64,000 bases of DNA from the NCBI RefSeq assembly GCF_025558425.1, contig NZ_CP094718.1:1860001-1924000 (forward strand). Reading direction: 5' to 3'. The notes under the pieces are model-generated. The model was given only the letters and a program-made list of their open reading frames with translations. It was not told the origin of the DNA and did no database searches. This DNA comes from Staphylococcus sp. IVB6240. GTDB lineage: Bacteria; Bacillota; Bacilli; Staphylococcales; Staphylococcaceae. Shown here piece by piece: positions 1-9,604 of the stretch (position 1 is its first letter; each line of letters opens with the position of its first letter). Made by a program: the position numbers and the translations under genes.

Positions 1-495
1 TTCAAATGTTGAGAAATACACTTTACGAACTTTTAATGATAAGTCAACTCTTGCCTCATCAAAGTTCACACGTGTACCATAAGTTAGCGTATTCGCCTCA
101 GCAAACACAGGACGTGTATCAATCTTGTATTCATTTAATACTTTAATAAAACGTGCTGACCCCATCGCAGCCGCCATATTAAAGAAAACAATCTGATCTT
201 CAGTCACATGATGCGCCATTAATTCAGCATAATATTCAATATGTGATGATGGAATGACAACCATAACAATTTCTGCACCTTCAAGAACATATGCCATGTT
301 GTCACTTACTGCTGTAAATTCTACAAAGCTTTCTTTACCTTCATTATTGTAATGAAAGCCTCCTTGCGCCAACGCTTTGTCAAATTTATCAATTGATTGA
401 TTACGACAATACAACTCCACATCATGTCCTTGATCCACCATATCAATCGCTGCTGTCACAGCCCCATTCCCTGATCCTACAACTGCTATTTTCAT
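1..495 (-). CDS. Opine-type NAD(P) dehydrogenase, N-terminal part (runs off the window)
   Basis: The frame opens at an ATG at 495 and is still open at base 1, so only about 165 N-terminal residues are visible. It begins MKIAVVGSGNGAVTAAIDM, a Rossmann nucleotide-binding fold with the GxGNGA glycine motif typical of the octopine/nopaline dehydrogenase family rather than the GxGxxG of lactate dehydrogenases. Such enzymes reductively join an amino acid to an alpha-keto acid, or run the reverse reaction; the substrate cannot be told from this part. The catalytic C-terminal domain lies outside the window. It is divergent from the DUF4870 gene at 708. The family call is fairly firm and the biochemical role is open. 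Confidence 0.75.
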   Translation of the reverse strand, partial: MKIAVVGSGNGAVTAAIDMVDQGHDVELYCRNQSIDKFDKALAQGGFHYNNEGKESFVEFTAVSDNMAYVLEGAEIVMVVIPSSHIEYYAELMAHHVTEDQIVFFNMAAAMGSARFIKVLNEYKIDTRPVFAEANTLTYGTRVNFDEARVDLSLKVRKVYFSTFE

Positions 496-707
496 ATATA
501 CCCTTCTTTCTATATCTCATTTTTAATTAACACAAATCTTCTACTGTGTTCATCAGAATAGTAACAAAATGTCATCAGAAAAGAAATTGTTTTTTACCAT
601 TTAATATATGTATACCCTCTATCACATTTATTCATGTAATTGATTGTGCTTTTTTATCATTCTCCTGTAAACTATCATTAAAGATAATCATAAAAAGGAG
701 GCATTTT

Positions 708-1073
708 ATGGAAACATATGAAGCACCCCAACACAATAACTATCCGTTAGAACCATCTGATGATGAAAAGTTAATGGCTGTTTTGATATATGCCACATCT
801 TTTTTCACAACCATTATCGGTCCATTAATCATTTGGTTACTCAAACGTGATGATTCAAAATTTGTTGATACAACAGGAAAAAACTATTTAAACTTTATTC
901 TGTCATACACAATCTGGGGTATTATTGGCACAATATTACTCTTTGTATTGATTGGCTTTGTTGTTTTAGCAGTCCTTGCAGTTTTAGCTTTCGTCTTTCA
1001 AATTGTGGCGCTGATTAAAGCATATCAAGGGGAAGATTACCTACCACCGCTCTCTATCCGCTTCTTTAAATAA
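708..1073 (+). CDS. DUF4870-type small membrane protein
   Basis: A 121-residue protein. The start is the ATG at 708, because AAAAAGGAGG lies just upstream; the frame is open further 5' but without a ribosome-binding site. A short acidic N-terminus (about residues 1-20) precedes three hydrophobic segments at about 22-45, 62-85 and 88-105. The pattern DxxKFVDTTGKNYLNFILSY (about 48-67) matches the 'GKEALNFQ' hallmark of DUF4870/Tic20-like membrane proteins. The function of the family is not established. It is a single gene closed by its own hairpin at 1086-1130. Confidence 0.75.
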   Translation: METYEAPQHNNYPLEPSDDEKLMAVLIYATSFFTTIIGPLIIWLLKRDDSKFVDTTGKNYLNFILSYTIWGIIGTILLFVLIGFVVLAVLAVLAFVFQIVALIKAYQGEDYLPPLSIRFFK

Positions 1074-1085
1074 TAGAACGCACTG

Positions 1086-1130
1086 ATACAATAATAACCG
1101 GTATATCGCCGTGTTATTATTGTATTTTTT
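1086..1130 (+). terminator. Rho-independent terminator after the DUF4870 gene
   Basis: A 13-bp perfect stem (ATACAATAATAAC pairing with GTTATTATTGTAT) is followed by a run of T. It sits 12 bases after the stop of the upstream gene. Confidence 0.85.
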
Positions 1131-1269
1131 ATGTAAGACGATAGAAGTTGCGATACAGTTTAACAGTTTCTCAGAGTATAAATTTATGGCGTATCGCTAC
1201 TATGCAATTCCCACACCTTGTATTCTCACGTATGGTTTTCTATACTTAAGGGGAAAGGTGGGATTTACG

Positions 1270-2223
1270 ATGAAAAAAGTATTTGTTGCAGGACCTATTC
1301 CAGATGCTGGATTAGAATTATTGCAAGAACATTTTGAAGTGGATATCTATGAAGGTCAAGGTATCATTGATAAGGAAACATTAAAAAAAGGGGTGGCTGA
1401 TGCATTCGGCCTCGTAAGTTTACTATCCACAGAAGTAGATCAAGAAGTGATTGAAAGTGCAAAAGATCTTGAATTCATTGCCAACTACGGTGCTGGCTTT
1501 AACAATGTCGATGTTGAATATGCAAGAAAACAAGGTATTTCTGTATCGAACACACCAAAAGCTTCTACCAATGCTACAGCTGAACTAACAATGGGTATTT
1601 TATTAGCTGTCGCACGTCGTATTCCTGAAGGGGACCAACTCATGCGTCATAAAGGCTTTGATGGATGGGCACCACTCTTCTTTAGAGGACGTGAAGTGTC
1701 TGGTAAAACAATCGGTATTATTGGTTTAGGTGAAATTGGTAGTGCAGTGGCACGTCGTGCAAAAGGATTCGACATGTCTATCCTGTACACAGGTCCTAAC
1801 CGTAAAGAAGAATGTGAAAAAGAGCTAGATGCGAAATATGTTGACTTAGATACATTATTAGCAGAAGCCGATTTCGTTGTAATCAATGCCGCGTACAGCC
1901 CAGCATTACACCATATGATTGATGCAGAACAACTTGCATTGATGAAACCAACTGCATATCTCGTTAATGCCGCACGTGGACCAATTGTTCATGAAGAAGC
2001 ATTATTAGAAGCATTGCAAAATAAAACAATTGAAGGTGCCGCTTTAGATGTATACGAGTTTGAACCAGCGTTTACTGAAGGGCTTAAATCATTAGACAAT
2101 GTCGTGATTACACCACATATTGGCAATGCCACATTTGAAGCACGTGATATGATGGCAAAAATCGTTGCACAAAACTTAATCAAACAAGCACAAGGTGAAA
2201 CACCTGACTATATCGTCAACTAA
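1270..2223 (+). CDS. D-isomer 2-hydroxyacid dehydrogenase (NAD-dependent)
   Basis: A 317-residue protein starting at ATG 1270, preceded by AAAGGTGGG. The family signatures are all visible: the NAD-binding GLGEIGSAVARRA loop (about 153-165), NAARGPIVHEEAL with its substrate-binding Arg (about 235-247), the Glu-bearing ALDVYEFEP (about 260-268) and the catalytic His in VITPHIGNA (about 282-290). Length and motifs fit the glyoxylate/hydroxypyruvate reductase branch, and the protein closely resembles the S. aureus protein annotated as 2-hydroxyacid dehydrogenase beside its formate dehydrogenase region. It is cytosolic and reduces a 2-oxoacid to the D-2-hydroxyacid. The precise substrate is unknown. 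Confidence 0.9.
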   Translation: MKKVFVAGPIPDAGLELLQEHFEVDIYEGQGIIDKETLKKGVADAFGLVSLLSTEVDQEVIESAKDLEFIANYGAGFNNVDVEYARKQGISVSNTPKASTNATAELTMGILLAVARRIPEGDQLMRHKGFDGWAPLFFRGREVSGKTIGIIGLGEIGSAVARRAKGFDMSILYTGPNRKEECEKELDAKYVDLDTLLAEADFVVINAAYSPALHHMIDAEQLALMKPTAYLVNAARGPIVHEEALLEALQNKTIEGAALDVYEFEPAFTEGLKSLDNVVITPHIGNATFEARDMMAKIVAQNLIKQAQGETPDYIVN

Positions 2224-2287
2224 TCATACAAGTAAAGATAATTGGCATCTAAGTAGATTGATAACATAATTTAAAAGTTGTGTTTTT

Positions 2288-2449
2288 ATGCAAGCACTTT
2301 TAAAGTTGATTTGGTTTATATTTGCATTCATAATAGCGATTTATTTTATTTTGAATGATATGATTATTCCCGTAGCAATCATTATATTTTTGAGTCTTAT
2401 CGTTTATAGTTTTATAGAATATATGTGTAAGGACAAAAATAAGGGCTAA
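2288..2449 (+). CDS. Possible 53-residue membrane peptide
   Basis: A short frame from ATG 2288 to TAA 2447-2449. It encodes two closely spaced hydrophobic stretches (about residues 4-22 and 26-43) ending in a basic tail KDKNKG, a typical small-membrane-protein layout. It lies between the 2-hydroxyacid dehydrogenase and the shared terminator at 2485, so it would be co-transcribed. The weak point is the absence of a clear ribosome-binding site in front of the ATG. Protein-like composition supports it; a chance AT-rich frame remains possible. Confidence 0.4.
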   Translation: MQALLKLIWFIFAFIIAIYFILNDMIIPVAIIIFLSLIVYSFIEYMCKDKNKG

Positions 2450-2484
2450 TCACAACCCTTATTTTGATTGAATGATGAACTAAG

Positions 2485-2522
2485 AAAGGCGTAGAGGACG
2501 AAATGAATCCTCTACGCCTTTT
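2485..2522. terminator. Bidirectional terminator between convergent genes
   Basis: The arms AAAGGCGTAGAGGA and TCCTCTACGCCTTT form a 14-bp perfect stem with a 9-base loop. A-rich and T-rich flanks allow use from both sides, serving the plus-strand dehydrogenase unit and the minus-strand monooxygenase. Confidence 0.9.
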
Positions 2523-2530
2523 ATCTTTTA

Positions 2531-3658
2531 TTAATGACTTTTCGTTTTATATAAAAATCTTAGCTGTCTTGAGATAACCCATTTTGGCAACTTACGTGCA
2601 ATACCATTGCGTAAGCGTATCGTTAAACCACCTTGTTTTTGAGCAATACGCCCTATTTTACGTGAACGCTTAATGACTTTCGCTGTATGTTTTACACGGA
2701 GCTTGTCATAGCGTTTTAAGGCCTCAGTCAATGTCTCATACTCACCGAGTACATTGGCAAGAACAATGGCATCTTCCATTGCTTGACCGGCACCTTGGCC
2801 CATATTAGGCGTTGTCGCATGTGCTGCATCTCCCAACAACACAATACGTGATTGATACACAAATGTATTCAATGGTTTTAAATCATAAATATCATGATGT
2901 AAAATCCCTGTTTCTGGTTGACGGTCTAAAATATGACGTACTGGTTCTGGATATTGATTAAAATACGCTTGTAGATATGGTTTATTATAGCGTTTATATT
3001 CTATATCATTCTCTTTGGCATTGATTGCCGCAAACCAATACGCTTTACCATCAAGTAATGGGACAATCCCAAAACGTCCTTTGCTCCCCCAATACTCATC
3101 AGCCGTTTGTCCAATTTCCGGCACATCCTCTACCAGAACTCTAAAGCATGTATAACCTTGATATTGTACTTTTGCTTTTGGTTGTACCGTTTGACGTACG
3201 ATTGAATGGATCCCGTCAGCACCAATGACTAAGTCAAATGTCTGACTATCCTGTTGACGAAAATGGAGACGTGCCATTGTTTCGTTGCCTTCTACGGCAG
3301 TGACTTCATGGTTGAAATGAAGCATATCCTCTGAGACGTAGCTTGCAATGGTTTCTACCAACGTTTGACGTAAAACTGTGACATTCGTTGTTTTTTCATC
3401 AAAAGGCATTTCACTAATAACTTCACCTTGTTCATCAAGCATACGTGTCGTTTTCAACAGATGACCGATGTTCTTGATTCCTTTTGCTAAGTCATGATCG
3501 CCAAGCTTCTCGATCACATTCCTGCCAATACCGATACCTGCACCTACTTCTTTAATCGCATCTTGTCGTTCAAAAATATGTACGTCATGCTTTTGTTCAC
3601 GTAATAATGCCGCTAATGTTAATCCACCAATCCCTGCACCTACAATACCTATTTTCAT
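2531..3658 (-). CDS. FAD-dependent monooxygenase (salicylate-hydroxylase-like)
   Basis: A 375-residue flavoprotein monooxygenase. The start is the ATG at 3658: GGAGAGG lies 8 bases before it, while an in-frame ATG at 3667 is too close to that site. Class A motifs are in order: the FAD Rossmann loop GAGIGGLTLAALL near the N-terminus, the DG motif GADGIHSIVR (about 160) and the GD motif GDAAHATTPNMGQGAG (about 285), where FAD and NADPH bind. The enzyme would hydroxylate an aromatic or related substrate in the cytosol; the substrate cannot be inferred. A homologue sits in the same position in S. aureus. It is transcribed alone towards the terminator at 2485-2522. Confidence 0.85.
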   Translation of the reverse strand: MKIGIVGAGIGGLTLAALLREQKHDVHIFERQDAIKEVGAGIGIGRNVIEKLGDHDLAKGIKNIGHLLKTTRMLDEQGEVISEMPFDEKTTNVTVLRQTLVETIASYVSEDMLHFNHEVTAVEGNETMARLHFRQQDSQTFDLVIGADGIHSIVRQTVQPKAKVQYQGYTCFRVLVEDVPEIGQTADEYWGSKGRFGIVPLLDGKAYWFAAINAKENDIEYKRYNKPYLQAYFNQYPEPVRHILDRQPETGILHHDIYDLKPLNTFVYQSRIVLLGDAAHATTPNMGQGAGQAMEDAIVLANVLGEYETLTEALKRYDKLRVKHTAKVIKRSRKIGRIAQKQGGLTIRLRNGIARKLPKWVISRQLRFLYKTKSH

Positions 3659-3726
3659 TTCATTCACCTCTCCGATTTAAGTCATTCTGCCTACTATGCC
3701 AAATTGCTTAACACCGTTAATATCAT

Positions 3727-4503
3727 CTACTTTTTAGCATAATGATGTTTACGAACTCGGTCTTGTTTGATCCCATATTCTTGATAATAATGTTCCATCT
3801 GTTCCGCAATTTTAGATGCCCAGTCGATGTCACTAGCATATTGATTTGTTCCTGGTTCTTGAGGATTCCAACGCATTTGGTATAACGACAATTGTCCATT
3901 TTCAAAGTATTGTTGTCTAACAAATGCTGCACCTCCGACAATCGACTTATCCGGTGATGTCCATTTCGCCTTCACAGCATAGCTCGTGCCTGTTTTAACA
4001 GCGTTACTGTCAAATGCACCCACACCGAAAAAGTTATAGTATCTTTGTTTGCCTTTTTTAATCCCTTTTGCCAGCTCAGACTTACCTTGGCCTGTTTCAA
4101 GCTGTGCATGACTAACCAAGTAGATAACATTCACATGATGACGTTCCTGTGCCTCTAGAAAGACTTTCCCTTCAAGGATGCCTTTTCCTTTTAGCATATC
4201 ATTCACTTCTTCTTCAGATAAATTCACTGTTTTCGACAAATCCAGATACATGATGTCAGAGTCGCTACGTTTTATCGCCATCTCTTCTTTCACTTCTTTT
4301 TCTGAAGCTTCTACAAAACCAGATTCACTTGATTTTGTATGTAATATACCATCTTGAAGTTGTCTGTCATAAGCTTCTTCAAATGTATACATCTTATGTT
4401 GCTTAAACAAAGATGTTTCATTCACAATTAATAACCCGACAAACACAGCAAGTATCACAATTAAAAAGATGACAGATGGATGTGACTTCAACCAGTGCTT
4501 CAT
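3727..4503 (-). CDS. Membrane-anchored endo-beta-N-acetylglucosaminidase (SagA/SagB-type)
   Basis: A 258-residue protein. Residues about 10-27 form one N-terminal membrane anchor, leaving the rest outside the cell. The outer part is a glucosaminidase domain: the likely catalytic Glu is in SHAQLETGQGKS (about 153-163), followed by YYNFFGVGAFD and the conserved WTSPDKSIVGGAAFV. Membrane-bound glucosaminidases of this kind cut nascent peptidoglycan glycan strands in staphylococci. The start ATG at 4503 follows a GAGAGAGG-like site. The neighbour at 4528 is probably co-transcribed. Which Sag paralogue it corresponds to is not resolved. Confidence 0.85.
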   Translation of the reverse strand: MKHWLKSHPSVIFLIVILAVFVGLLIVNETSLFKQHKMYTFEEAYDRQLQDGILHTKSSESGFVEASEKEVKEEMAIKRSDSDIMYLDLSKTVNLSEEEVNDMLKGKGILEGKVFLEAQERHHVNVIYLVSHAQLETGQGKSELAKGIKKGKQRYYNFFGVGAFDSNAVKTGTSYAVKAKWTSPDKSIVGGAAFVRQQYFENGQLSLYQMRWNPQEPGTNQYASDIDWASKIAEQMEHYYQEYGIKQDRVRKHHYAKK

Positions 4504-4527
4504 ATTTCAACCTCTCTTTTTTCTCTC

Positions 4528-4776
4528 TTATGCAAAGTAATGCCACATTAAAAATACAATAAATAAAATCACAATGGCATAAATGACATTTGCGATACAA
4601 CGTAATTTGGGTTTTTCTTTGAACAGCATGTTAAATAAAACTAATGTGATAGTTAAAGTGATTAAAAAGCATGCTAATGCCCAGATGGGACCTACGTAAA
4701 TCAACATGACAATGCCCGCTATGAGTATGATATTAGATATCGCTGCAAGCAATAATATTTTTTGTTCGCGATGCAT
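4528..4776 (-). CDS. Small three-helix membrane protein of unknown function
   Basis: An 82-residue protein starting at ATG 4776, preceded by a very strong AAGGAGGAGG. Three hydrophobic segments (about residues 7-27, 29-50 and 60-80) are separated by a basic loop FKEKPKLRC. No known motif is recognised. It lies 24 bases upstream of the glucosaminidase gene on the same strand and is probably its operon partner. Confidence 0.75.
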   Translation of the reverse strand: MHREQKILLLAAISNIILIAGIVMLIYVGPIWALACFLITLTITLVLFNMLFKEKPKLRCIANVIYAIVILFIVFLMWHYFA

Positions 4777-4884
4777 AAATGCCTCCTCCTTTTGATACAT
4801 TATCATTTTATCATGATTTACGTGGTCGTGTTGTGGTGAGTCTCAATTCTTAGTAACATATACCCTCTTCACTATTAAATCGCA

Positions 4885-4916
4885 CAAAAAAGGAGCAGCA
4901 ACAGCTACTCCTTTTT
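4885..4916 (-). terminator. Terminator of the formate dehydrogenase operon
   Basis: The arms AAAAAGGAGCAGC and GCTACTCCTTTTT pair with one mismatch around a short loop. T runs on both sides place it 17 bases after the DUF1641 stop. Confidence 0.8.
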
Positions 4917-4932
4917 GAGATACCTCTTCACA

Positions 4933-5397
4933 TTAACGAGACATACCTTTTAACATATTTAAGAAATACGTTAAGCTCTTATTCATTTCGTCATCTTTAA
5001 GTACGCCCATCAAGCCTTTCACAGATGTGCGGGCACTTGGACTTGCTTGGTTCGCCACACGAACACCTTTGTTGACTTTGTTTAATAAGACGCGTAACTC
5101 ATCTGTATCAAGATCTCCTAAGATGAATACCATTTGACCGATGTTATGCAAAAAGCCTGCATATTGGTCTTTATTTAACTCAGTGACAATTTTTTCAGTA
5201 ATGACACCACGTTGTTTTACTGCTCCATTTAGCGCATCTAAAATTTTGGCATCATCCAAGTTTTTCACAAGATCAATGACTTTCAAGATACTCTCTTTGT
5301 TTTCAGCAATCTTGTCTGTTACTTCTGCAAGGTTCTCTGCTTTGATTTCTGCTTCTGACTTCTGAATACGTTTAATTTTTGTAATTCTTTCTGCCAT
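4933..5397 (-). CDS. DUF1641 protein, formate dehydrogenase accessory
   Basis: A 154-residue protein starting at ATG 5397 ([17 protein letters not shown]). The start overlaps the stop of the formate dehydrogenase gene in a TAATG, so it is translationally coupled. It is alpha-helical and charged, with no membrane segment. A conserved KGLMGVLKDDEMNKSLTYFLNMLKGM stretch near the C-terminus (about 125-150) is typical of DUF1641, a family that regularly accompanies FdhA-like molybdoenzymes in Firmicutes. A role in assembly or electron transfer of the dehydrogenase is inferred from this linkage. Confidence 0.85.
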   Translation of the reverse strand: MAERITKIKRIQKSEAEIKAENLAEVTDKIAENKESILKVIDLVKNLDDAKILDALNGAVKQRGVITEKIVTELNKDQYAGFLHNIGQMVFILGDLDTDELRVLLNKVNKGVRVANQASPSARTSVKGLMGVLKDDEMNKSLTYFLNMLKGMSR

Positions 5398-8333
5398 TAT
5401 TTCATCACCTGATCCCCTGGGAAGACATAGTCTGGACGCTCCCATTTTTTGTCCACGCGCACACTATACTGCGGATTGCGATGTTGGTTACGGAAGTTTG
5501 TTGGGTTAAGTGGTGATTTACCACGTTTACTCAATACTTCCATACGGCAACATGTTGATTTGTATGCTGGTGTATGTGTTTCTGGATCTGTCACACTGCT
5601 TGTTAAATAGTTAATTGCTGCTTCATTATTATCATTTTGCGGTAAGAAGATTTGTTTTCCTTTTACGCGGTCTGTAATATGCACGTGACCTGTCGCTTCA
5701 CCTGTTTCAGAAATTAACTTCACAGCAGCACCTTCATGAATATCACGGTCAGCCGCTAATTCTGGTGAAATTTCAATGAACGCTGATGGCATTTTATATT
5801 TCAGACCAGGCACTTTGTATGTCATGTTACCTTCATGGAAGTGCTCTAACACACGGCCATTGTTCACGTGTAAGTCATATGTTTCATTTGTTTTGTAGAA
5901 GTTATTGAAGTCTAATGCAAATAACTTCGCTTTACCGTTGTCAAAGTTGAAACCTTCTGTGAAGAGTAATGGTGTATCTGTACCATCTGCATTTACAGGC
6001 CATTGTAAGCTGTTATAGCCTTCTAAACGGTGGTATTTCACACCTGCAAACATTGGTGTTAAGTCTGAAGCTTCATCCATGATTTCTGATGGATGTGTGT
6101 AACCCCAGTCGTAACCCATTTCTTTTGCGATCATTTGTGTGATCTGCCAGTCAGGTTTTGAATCGCCAAGTGGTTCTAAAACTTGGTATAAACGTTGGAA
6201 ACGACGCTCTGTATTTGTAAACGTACCTTCTTTTTCTAGAGAAGGAGAAGCTGGTAAGATGACATCTGCATATTCAGCAGTGAATGTTAAGAACTCATCC
6301 TGAACAACTAAGAAGTCTACTTTTTCTAAAGCAGCTTGTACGTAGTTGATGTTAGAGTCTGTAATACCTGTATCTTCACCTAGAATGAACATACTGTGTA
6401 CGTCTCCAGCATGGATGTGATCCATCATTTGGTGGTTGTCGAAACCTGGTTCTTTTGGTAATTCAACACCCCACGCTTTTTCAAACCAACCGCGTGCTTC
6501 GTCATCTTGTACACCTAAGTAACCTGGTAACTTATCCGGCATACTACCGAAGTCAGAGCAACCTTGTACGTTGTTGTGACCACGTAATGGGTATGAACCT
6601 GCACCTGGTTTCATGTAGTTTCCTGTTACAAGTAATAAGTTAGAAATCGCTGTACTTGTGTCAGAACCTGTTTCTTGTTGTGTTACACCCATTGCCCAAC
6701 AAATAGACACGCTGTTCACACTTACAATTTCATGTGCTAACTTCACAAGACGGTCTTTTGAAATACCTGTTGTTTCTTCAGCAAATTCCATTGTATAAGG
6801 TTTTAATGATTCATAGTACGTATCAAAATGATCTACCCATTGATCGATAAATGCACGATCGTGAAGGTCGTTATCAATGATATATTTTGTTACGGCAGAT
6901 AACCATACTAAGTCTGTACCTGGGTGTGGTTGATAGAATTCATCTGCACGTTGCGCCATTTCATGTTTACGAATATCAAACACATGAAGCTTTTGACCGA
7001 ACAATTTATGTGCACGTTTAATACGTGATGCAATAACTGGGTGTGCTTCTGCTGTGTTTGTACCTACTGTGATAACCATTTCAGCATTACCGATATCATC
7101 GATAGAACCTGAGTCACCACCGTGTCCTACTGTACGGAATAAACCTTTCGTTGCAGGTGCTTGGCAGTAACGTGAACAGTTATCAATATTGTTCGTACCA
7201 ATTACTTGACGTGCAAGTTTTTGCATTAAGTAAGATTCTTCGTTTGTCGCTTTAGATGAAGAAATGAACGTTAATGCATTCGGACCAAACTTGTCTTTGA
7301 TTTCTTGCATGCGTTTCGCCACATATGGAATTGCTTCATCCCATTCCACTTCTTCAAATTGTCCATCTCGACGGATTAATGGTTTTGTAAGACGTTCTTC
7401 AGAGTTAACATAGTCCCAACCAAATTTACCTTTTACGCAAGATGAAATTTTATTTGCTGGTGAATCTTGAGAAGGTTGAACTTTTAAGATTTCACGATCT
7501 TTTGTCCAAACTTCGAAGCTACAACCAACACCACAGTAAGTACATACTGTTTTTGTCTTTTTAATACGCTCTTCACGCATTGCCGCTTCAGAATCTGAAA
7601 TAGCAAATAACGGACCGTAGCCTGTTTCTGCTTTTTTCGTTAAATCAATCATTGAAGCAAGTGAACCTGGTTCGATATCTGTCATGTAACCAGCTTTACC
7701 TACCATGTTATTTTCCATCATTGCGTTACATGGACATACTGTTGAACATTGACCACAGCCAACACATGATGATTCATTAATCGCAACATCATTGTCCCAA
7801 ATAACACGCGGTTGATCGCGATCCCAGTCAATTGATAATGTTTCATTGACTTGCACGTCTTGACATACTTCAACACAACGACCACATAGGATACATTGGT
7901 TTGGATCATAGCGATAGAATGGTCCAAAGTCTACTTCATATGGCTTTGGCTTATATTCATATGTTTGATGTTCCAACCCCCATTGGTCCATCGTATTATG
8001 GATTTCACAGTTTCCGTTGTTATAATCACACACTGTACAATACAATTGATGTTTTTCAAGAATGCGATCTAACGCTTCCTTTTGACTCGCTTGTACGCGG
8101 TCGTTTTGTGTATTGACAACCATAGGTCGATCAACCACTGTGCTACATGCACGTTCGATTTTACCGTCAATTTCAACGGCACATGTATCACATGTTTCTA
8201 TTGGCCCTAAAGCTTCGTTATAGCAAATAGAAGGTACAAATGTTTGTTGTGCTTTGATAAAGTGTAGTAAATTGGTGCCCGGTTCAACCAAATACTCTTT
8301 ACCATCTAATGTTAAAACAAGATGTTCTTGCAT
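5397..8333 (-). CDS. Formate dehydrogenase, molybdopterin-dependent catalytic subunit
   Basis: A 978-residue iron-sulfur molybdoenzyme. The start is ATG 8333 after AGGAGGG. Domains in order: a NuoG-like 2Fe-2S ferredoxin (Cys37, 48, 51 and 63), a His/Cys cluster motif (KHQLYCTVC and NGNC, about 92-110), a two-cluster ferredoxin domain ([11 protein letters not shown] and [12 protein letters not shown]), the 4Fe-4S molybdopterin N-domain (VCTYCGVGC), the bis-MGD core, and a C-terminal MopB_CT domain. The active-site residue is Cys in [13 protein letters not shown], so the enzyme does not depend on selenocysteine. It oxidises formate to CO2. Its electron acceptor is not obvious, since no NuoEF-like subunits follow. 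The DUF1641 gene is coupled downstream. Confidence 0.93.
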   Translation of the reverse strand: MQEHLVLTLDGKEYLVEPGTNLLHFIKAQQTFVPSICYNEALGPIETCDTCAVEIDGKIERACSTVVDRPMVVNTQNDRVQASQKEALDRILEKHQLYCTVCDYNNGNCEIHNTMDQWGLEHQTYEYKPKPYEVDFGPFYRYDPNQCILCGRCVEVCQDVQVNETLSIDWDRDQPRVIWDNDVAINESSCVGCGQCSTVCPCNAMMENNMVGKAGYMTDIEPGSLASMIDLTKKAETGYGPLFAISDSEAAMREERIKKTKTVCTYCGVGCSFEVWTKDREILKVQPSQDSPANKISSCVKGKFGWDYVNSEERLTKPLIRRDGQFEEVEWDEAIPYVAKRMQEIKDKFGPNALTFISSSKATNEESYLMQKLARQVIGTNNIDNCSRYCQAPATKGLFRTVGHGGDSGSIDDIGNAEMVITVGTNTAEAHPVIASRIKRAHKLFGQKLHVFDIRKHEMAQRADEFYQPHPGTDLVWLSAVTKYIIDNDLHDRAFIDQWVDHFDTYYESLKPYTMEFAEETTGISKDRLVKLAHEIVSVNSVSICWAMGVTQQETGSDTSTAISNLLLVTGNYMKPGAGSYPLRGHNNVQGCSDFGSMPDKLPGYLGVQDDEARGWFEKAWGVELPKEPGFDNHQMMDHIHAGDVHSMFILGEDTGITDSNINYVQAALEKVDFLVVQDEFLTFTAEYADVILPASPSLEKEGTFTNTERRFQRLYQVLEPLGDSKPDWQITQMIAKEMGYDWGYTHPSEIMDEASDLTPMFAGVKYHRLEGYNSLQWPVNADGTDTPLLFTEGFNFDNGKAKLFALDFNNFYKTNETYDLHVNNGRVLEHFHEGNMTYKVPGLKYKMPSAFIEISPELAADRDIHEGAAVKLISETGEATGHVHITDRVKGKQIFLPQNDNNEAAINYLTSSVTDPETHTPAYKSTCCRMEVLSKRGKSPLNPTNFRNQHRNPQYSVRVDKKWERPDYVFPGDQVMK

Positions 8334-8468
8334 AATATCCCTCCTAAAAATTTCGTCTAAGATGCCCCACACACTTAGTACTTCTATTCTACCCTTTTTA
8401 CATCAAAATGTTAACGTTTTCTATATATATCGTATTACAATTATTGAAATGTCATATCATATTACCTT

Positions 8469-8490
8469 TAAAGAGTGTATTCACTCTTTA
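8469..8490. promoter_or_regulatory. Perfect inverted repeat upstream of formate dehydrogenase
   Basis: Nine-base arms TAAAGAGTG and CACTCTTTA flank a TATT spacer, about 140 bases before the fdh start. No T run follows on the fdh strand, so an operator is as likely as a terminator. The binding protein is unknown. Confidence 0.4.
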
Positions 8491-8499
8491 TAAAGTGTG

Positions 8500-8535
8500 A
8501 CCTATAAAAAAGTGAGCCAGTTTTTTCTGCCCCAC
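8500..8535 (-). terminator. Terminator after the LCP gene
   Basis: On the minus strand, AGTGGGGCAG and CTGGCTCACT pair around an A-rich loop with one wobble and one mismatch. Six T residues follow. The hairpin begins about 19 bases after the LCP stop. Confidence 0.7.
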
Positions 8536-8553
8536 TCTTTCTTCTATATTTAA

Positions 8554-9507
8554 TTAAAGGCCTAAATTGGCACGTAATAATTGTGAAATTTCTGCTTTGC
8601 TACCTTCATCTGGTATAAAGTAGTATAAACCATCAGATTGAATACCATCTGAACCTTCAAGTTGATAACGGTTCACATTGTCATTAGCATCAGAATAATT
8701 ACTTCTCACTTGGTTCAGTTCTGATAAACTCAAGTCTGTCTGCACGTTATCTCCCAACTGATTCATAATGCCATTCAAGTTTGTAAGTGAAGACACACTT
8801 GTTAACTTATTCGCTAAACCTTGAAGTACAAGTTGTTGACGTTCTTGTCGTCCGAAGTCTCCACCTGCACCGTCTTCTTTACGGCTACGAATAAATGCCA
8901 TTGCCGCTTCACCATCTAAATGTTCTTTCACACCTTTTTGGAATTGGTAACCTTGTGCTGAAAATGTTGCGTTACTTACCACATTAATACCACCAACCGT
9001 ATCAATGGTATCTTGCAAACCATCCATATCTACCGTTGCATAATGATCCACTGGTACATCCATTAATTTTTCAAGTGTCTTAACCGCCATGTCAGGGCCA
9101 CCATAAGCATAAGCATGGTTAATTTTTTCAGTTGTACCTTGCCCTACAATTTCTGCTTGTGTGTCACGAGGAATGCTGACCATTTCAGTTGTTTTCTTTT
9201 GAGGATTAATTGAGAGTAACATAATGGTATCGCTACGTTCGCCGCCACCATTACTTGCACGTTCAGCGTTAGAATCTACCCCGAATAATGCAATTGTAAA
9301 AGGATCACCTTTACTAAGATCCACACTACCTGATCTCAATTCTGAATGATCACGGTTTAATGGGTTGTGAATGGCACCTCCTACAGCAAAAAGTTTATAT
9401 GCTAAATACCCAATTGCTAAGATAGCCAAAATAAGTAGTACAGCAACAATTCGTATCATCCATTTGATAACAGGATTTTTTTGTTTTTTAGACCGTGTGT
9501 ATGTCAA
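8554..9507 (-). CDS. LytR-CpsA-Psr (LCP) family wall-polymer ligase
   Basis: A 317-residue membrane-anchored protein: basic N-terminus, one transmembrane helix (about 17-39), then the external LCP domain. The domain shows FTIALFGVDSN, the Arg/Asp motif GGERSDTIMLLSINP, VSIPRDTQ and the Arg pair in AMAFIRSRKEDGAGGDFGRQERQQ, which hold the polyprenyl pyrophosphate. LCP enzymes attach teichoic acids or capsule to peptidoglycan, and the S. aureus counterpart next to formate dehydrogenase is LcpC. I chose the TTG at 9507 because GGAGTGAG lies 7 bases before it; the in-frame ATG at 9537 has no ribosome-binding site. Confidence 0.88.
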   Translation of the reverse strand: MTYTRSKKQKNPVIKWMIRIVAVLLILAILAIGYLAYKLFAVGGAIHNPLNRDHSELRSGSVDLSKGDPFTIALFGVDSNAERASNGGGERSDTIMLLSINPQKKTTEMVSIPRDTQAEIVGQGTTEKINHAYAYGGPDMAVKTLEKLMDVPVDHYATVDMDGLQDTIDTVGGINVVSNATFSAQGYQFQKGVKEHLDGEAAMAFIRSRKEDGAGGDFGRQERQQLVLQGLANKLTSVSSLTNLNGIMNQLGDNVQTDLSLSELNQVRSNYSDANDNVNRYQLEGSDGIQSDGLYYFIPDEGSKAEISQLLRANLGL

Positions 9508-9604
9508 AATACTCACTCCATTTCTCTTCTTTGTCATATCAAAGTTTATTCATTATGTTGATTATAACTGACATATGCAAATGCACAATACATCCATAGT
9601 CGCA

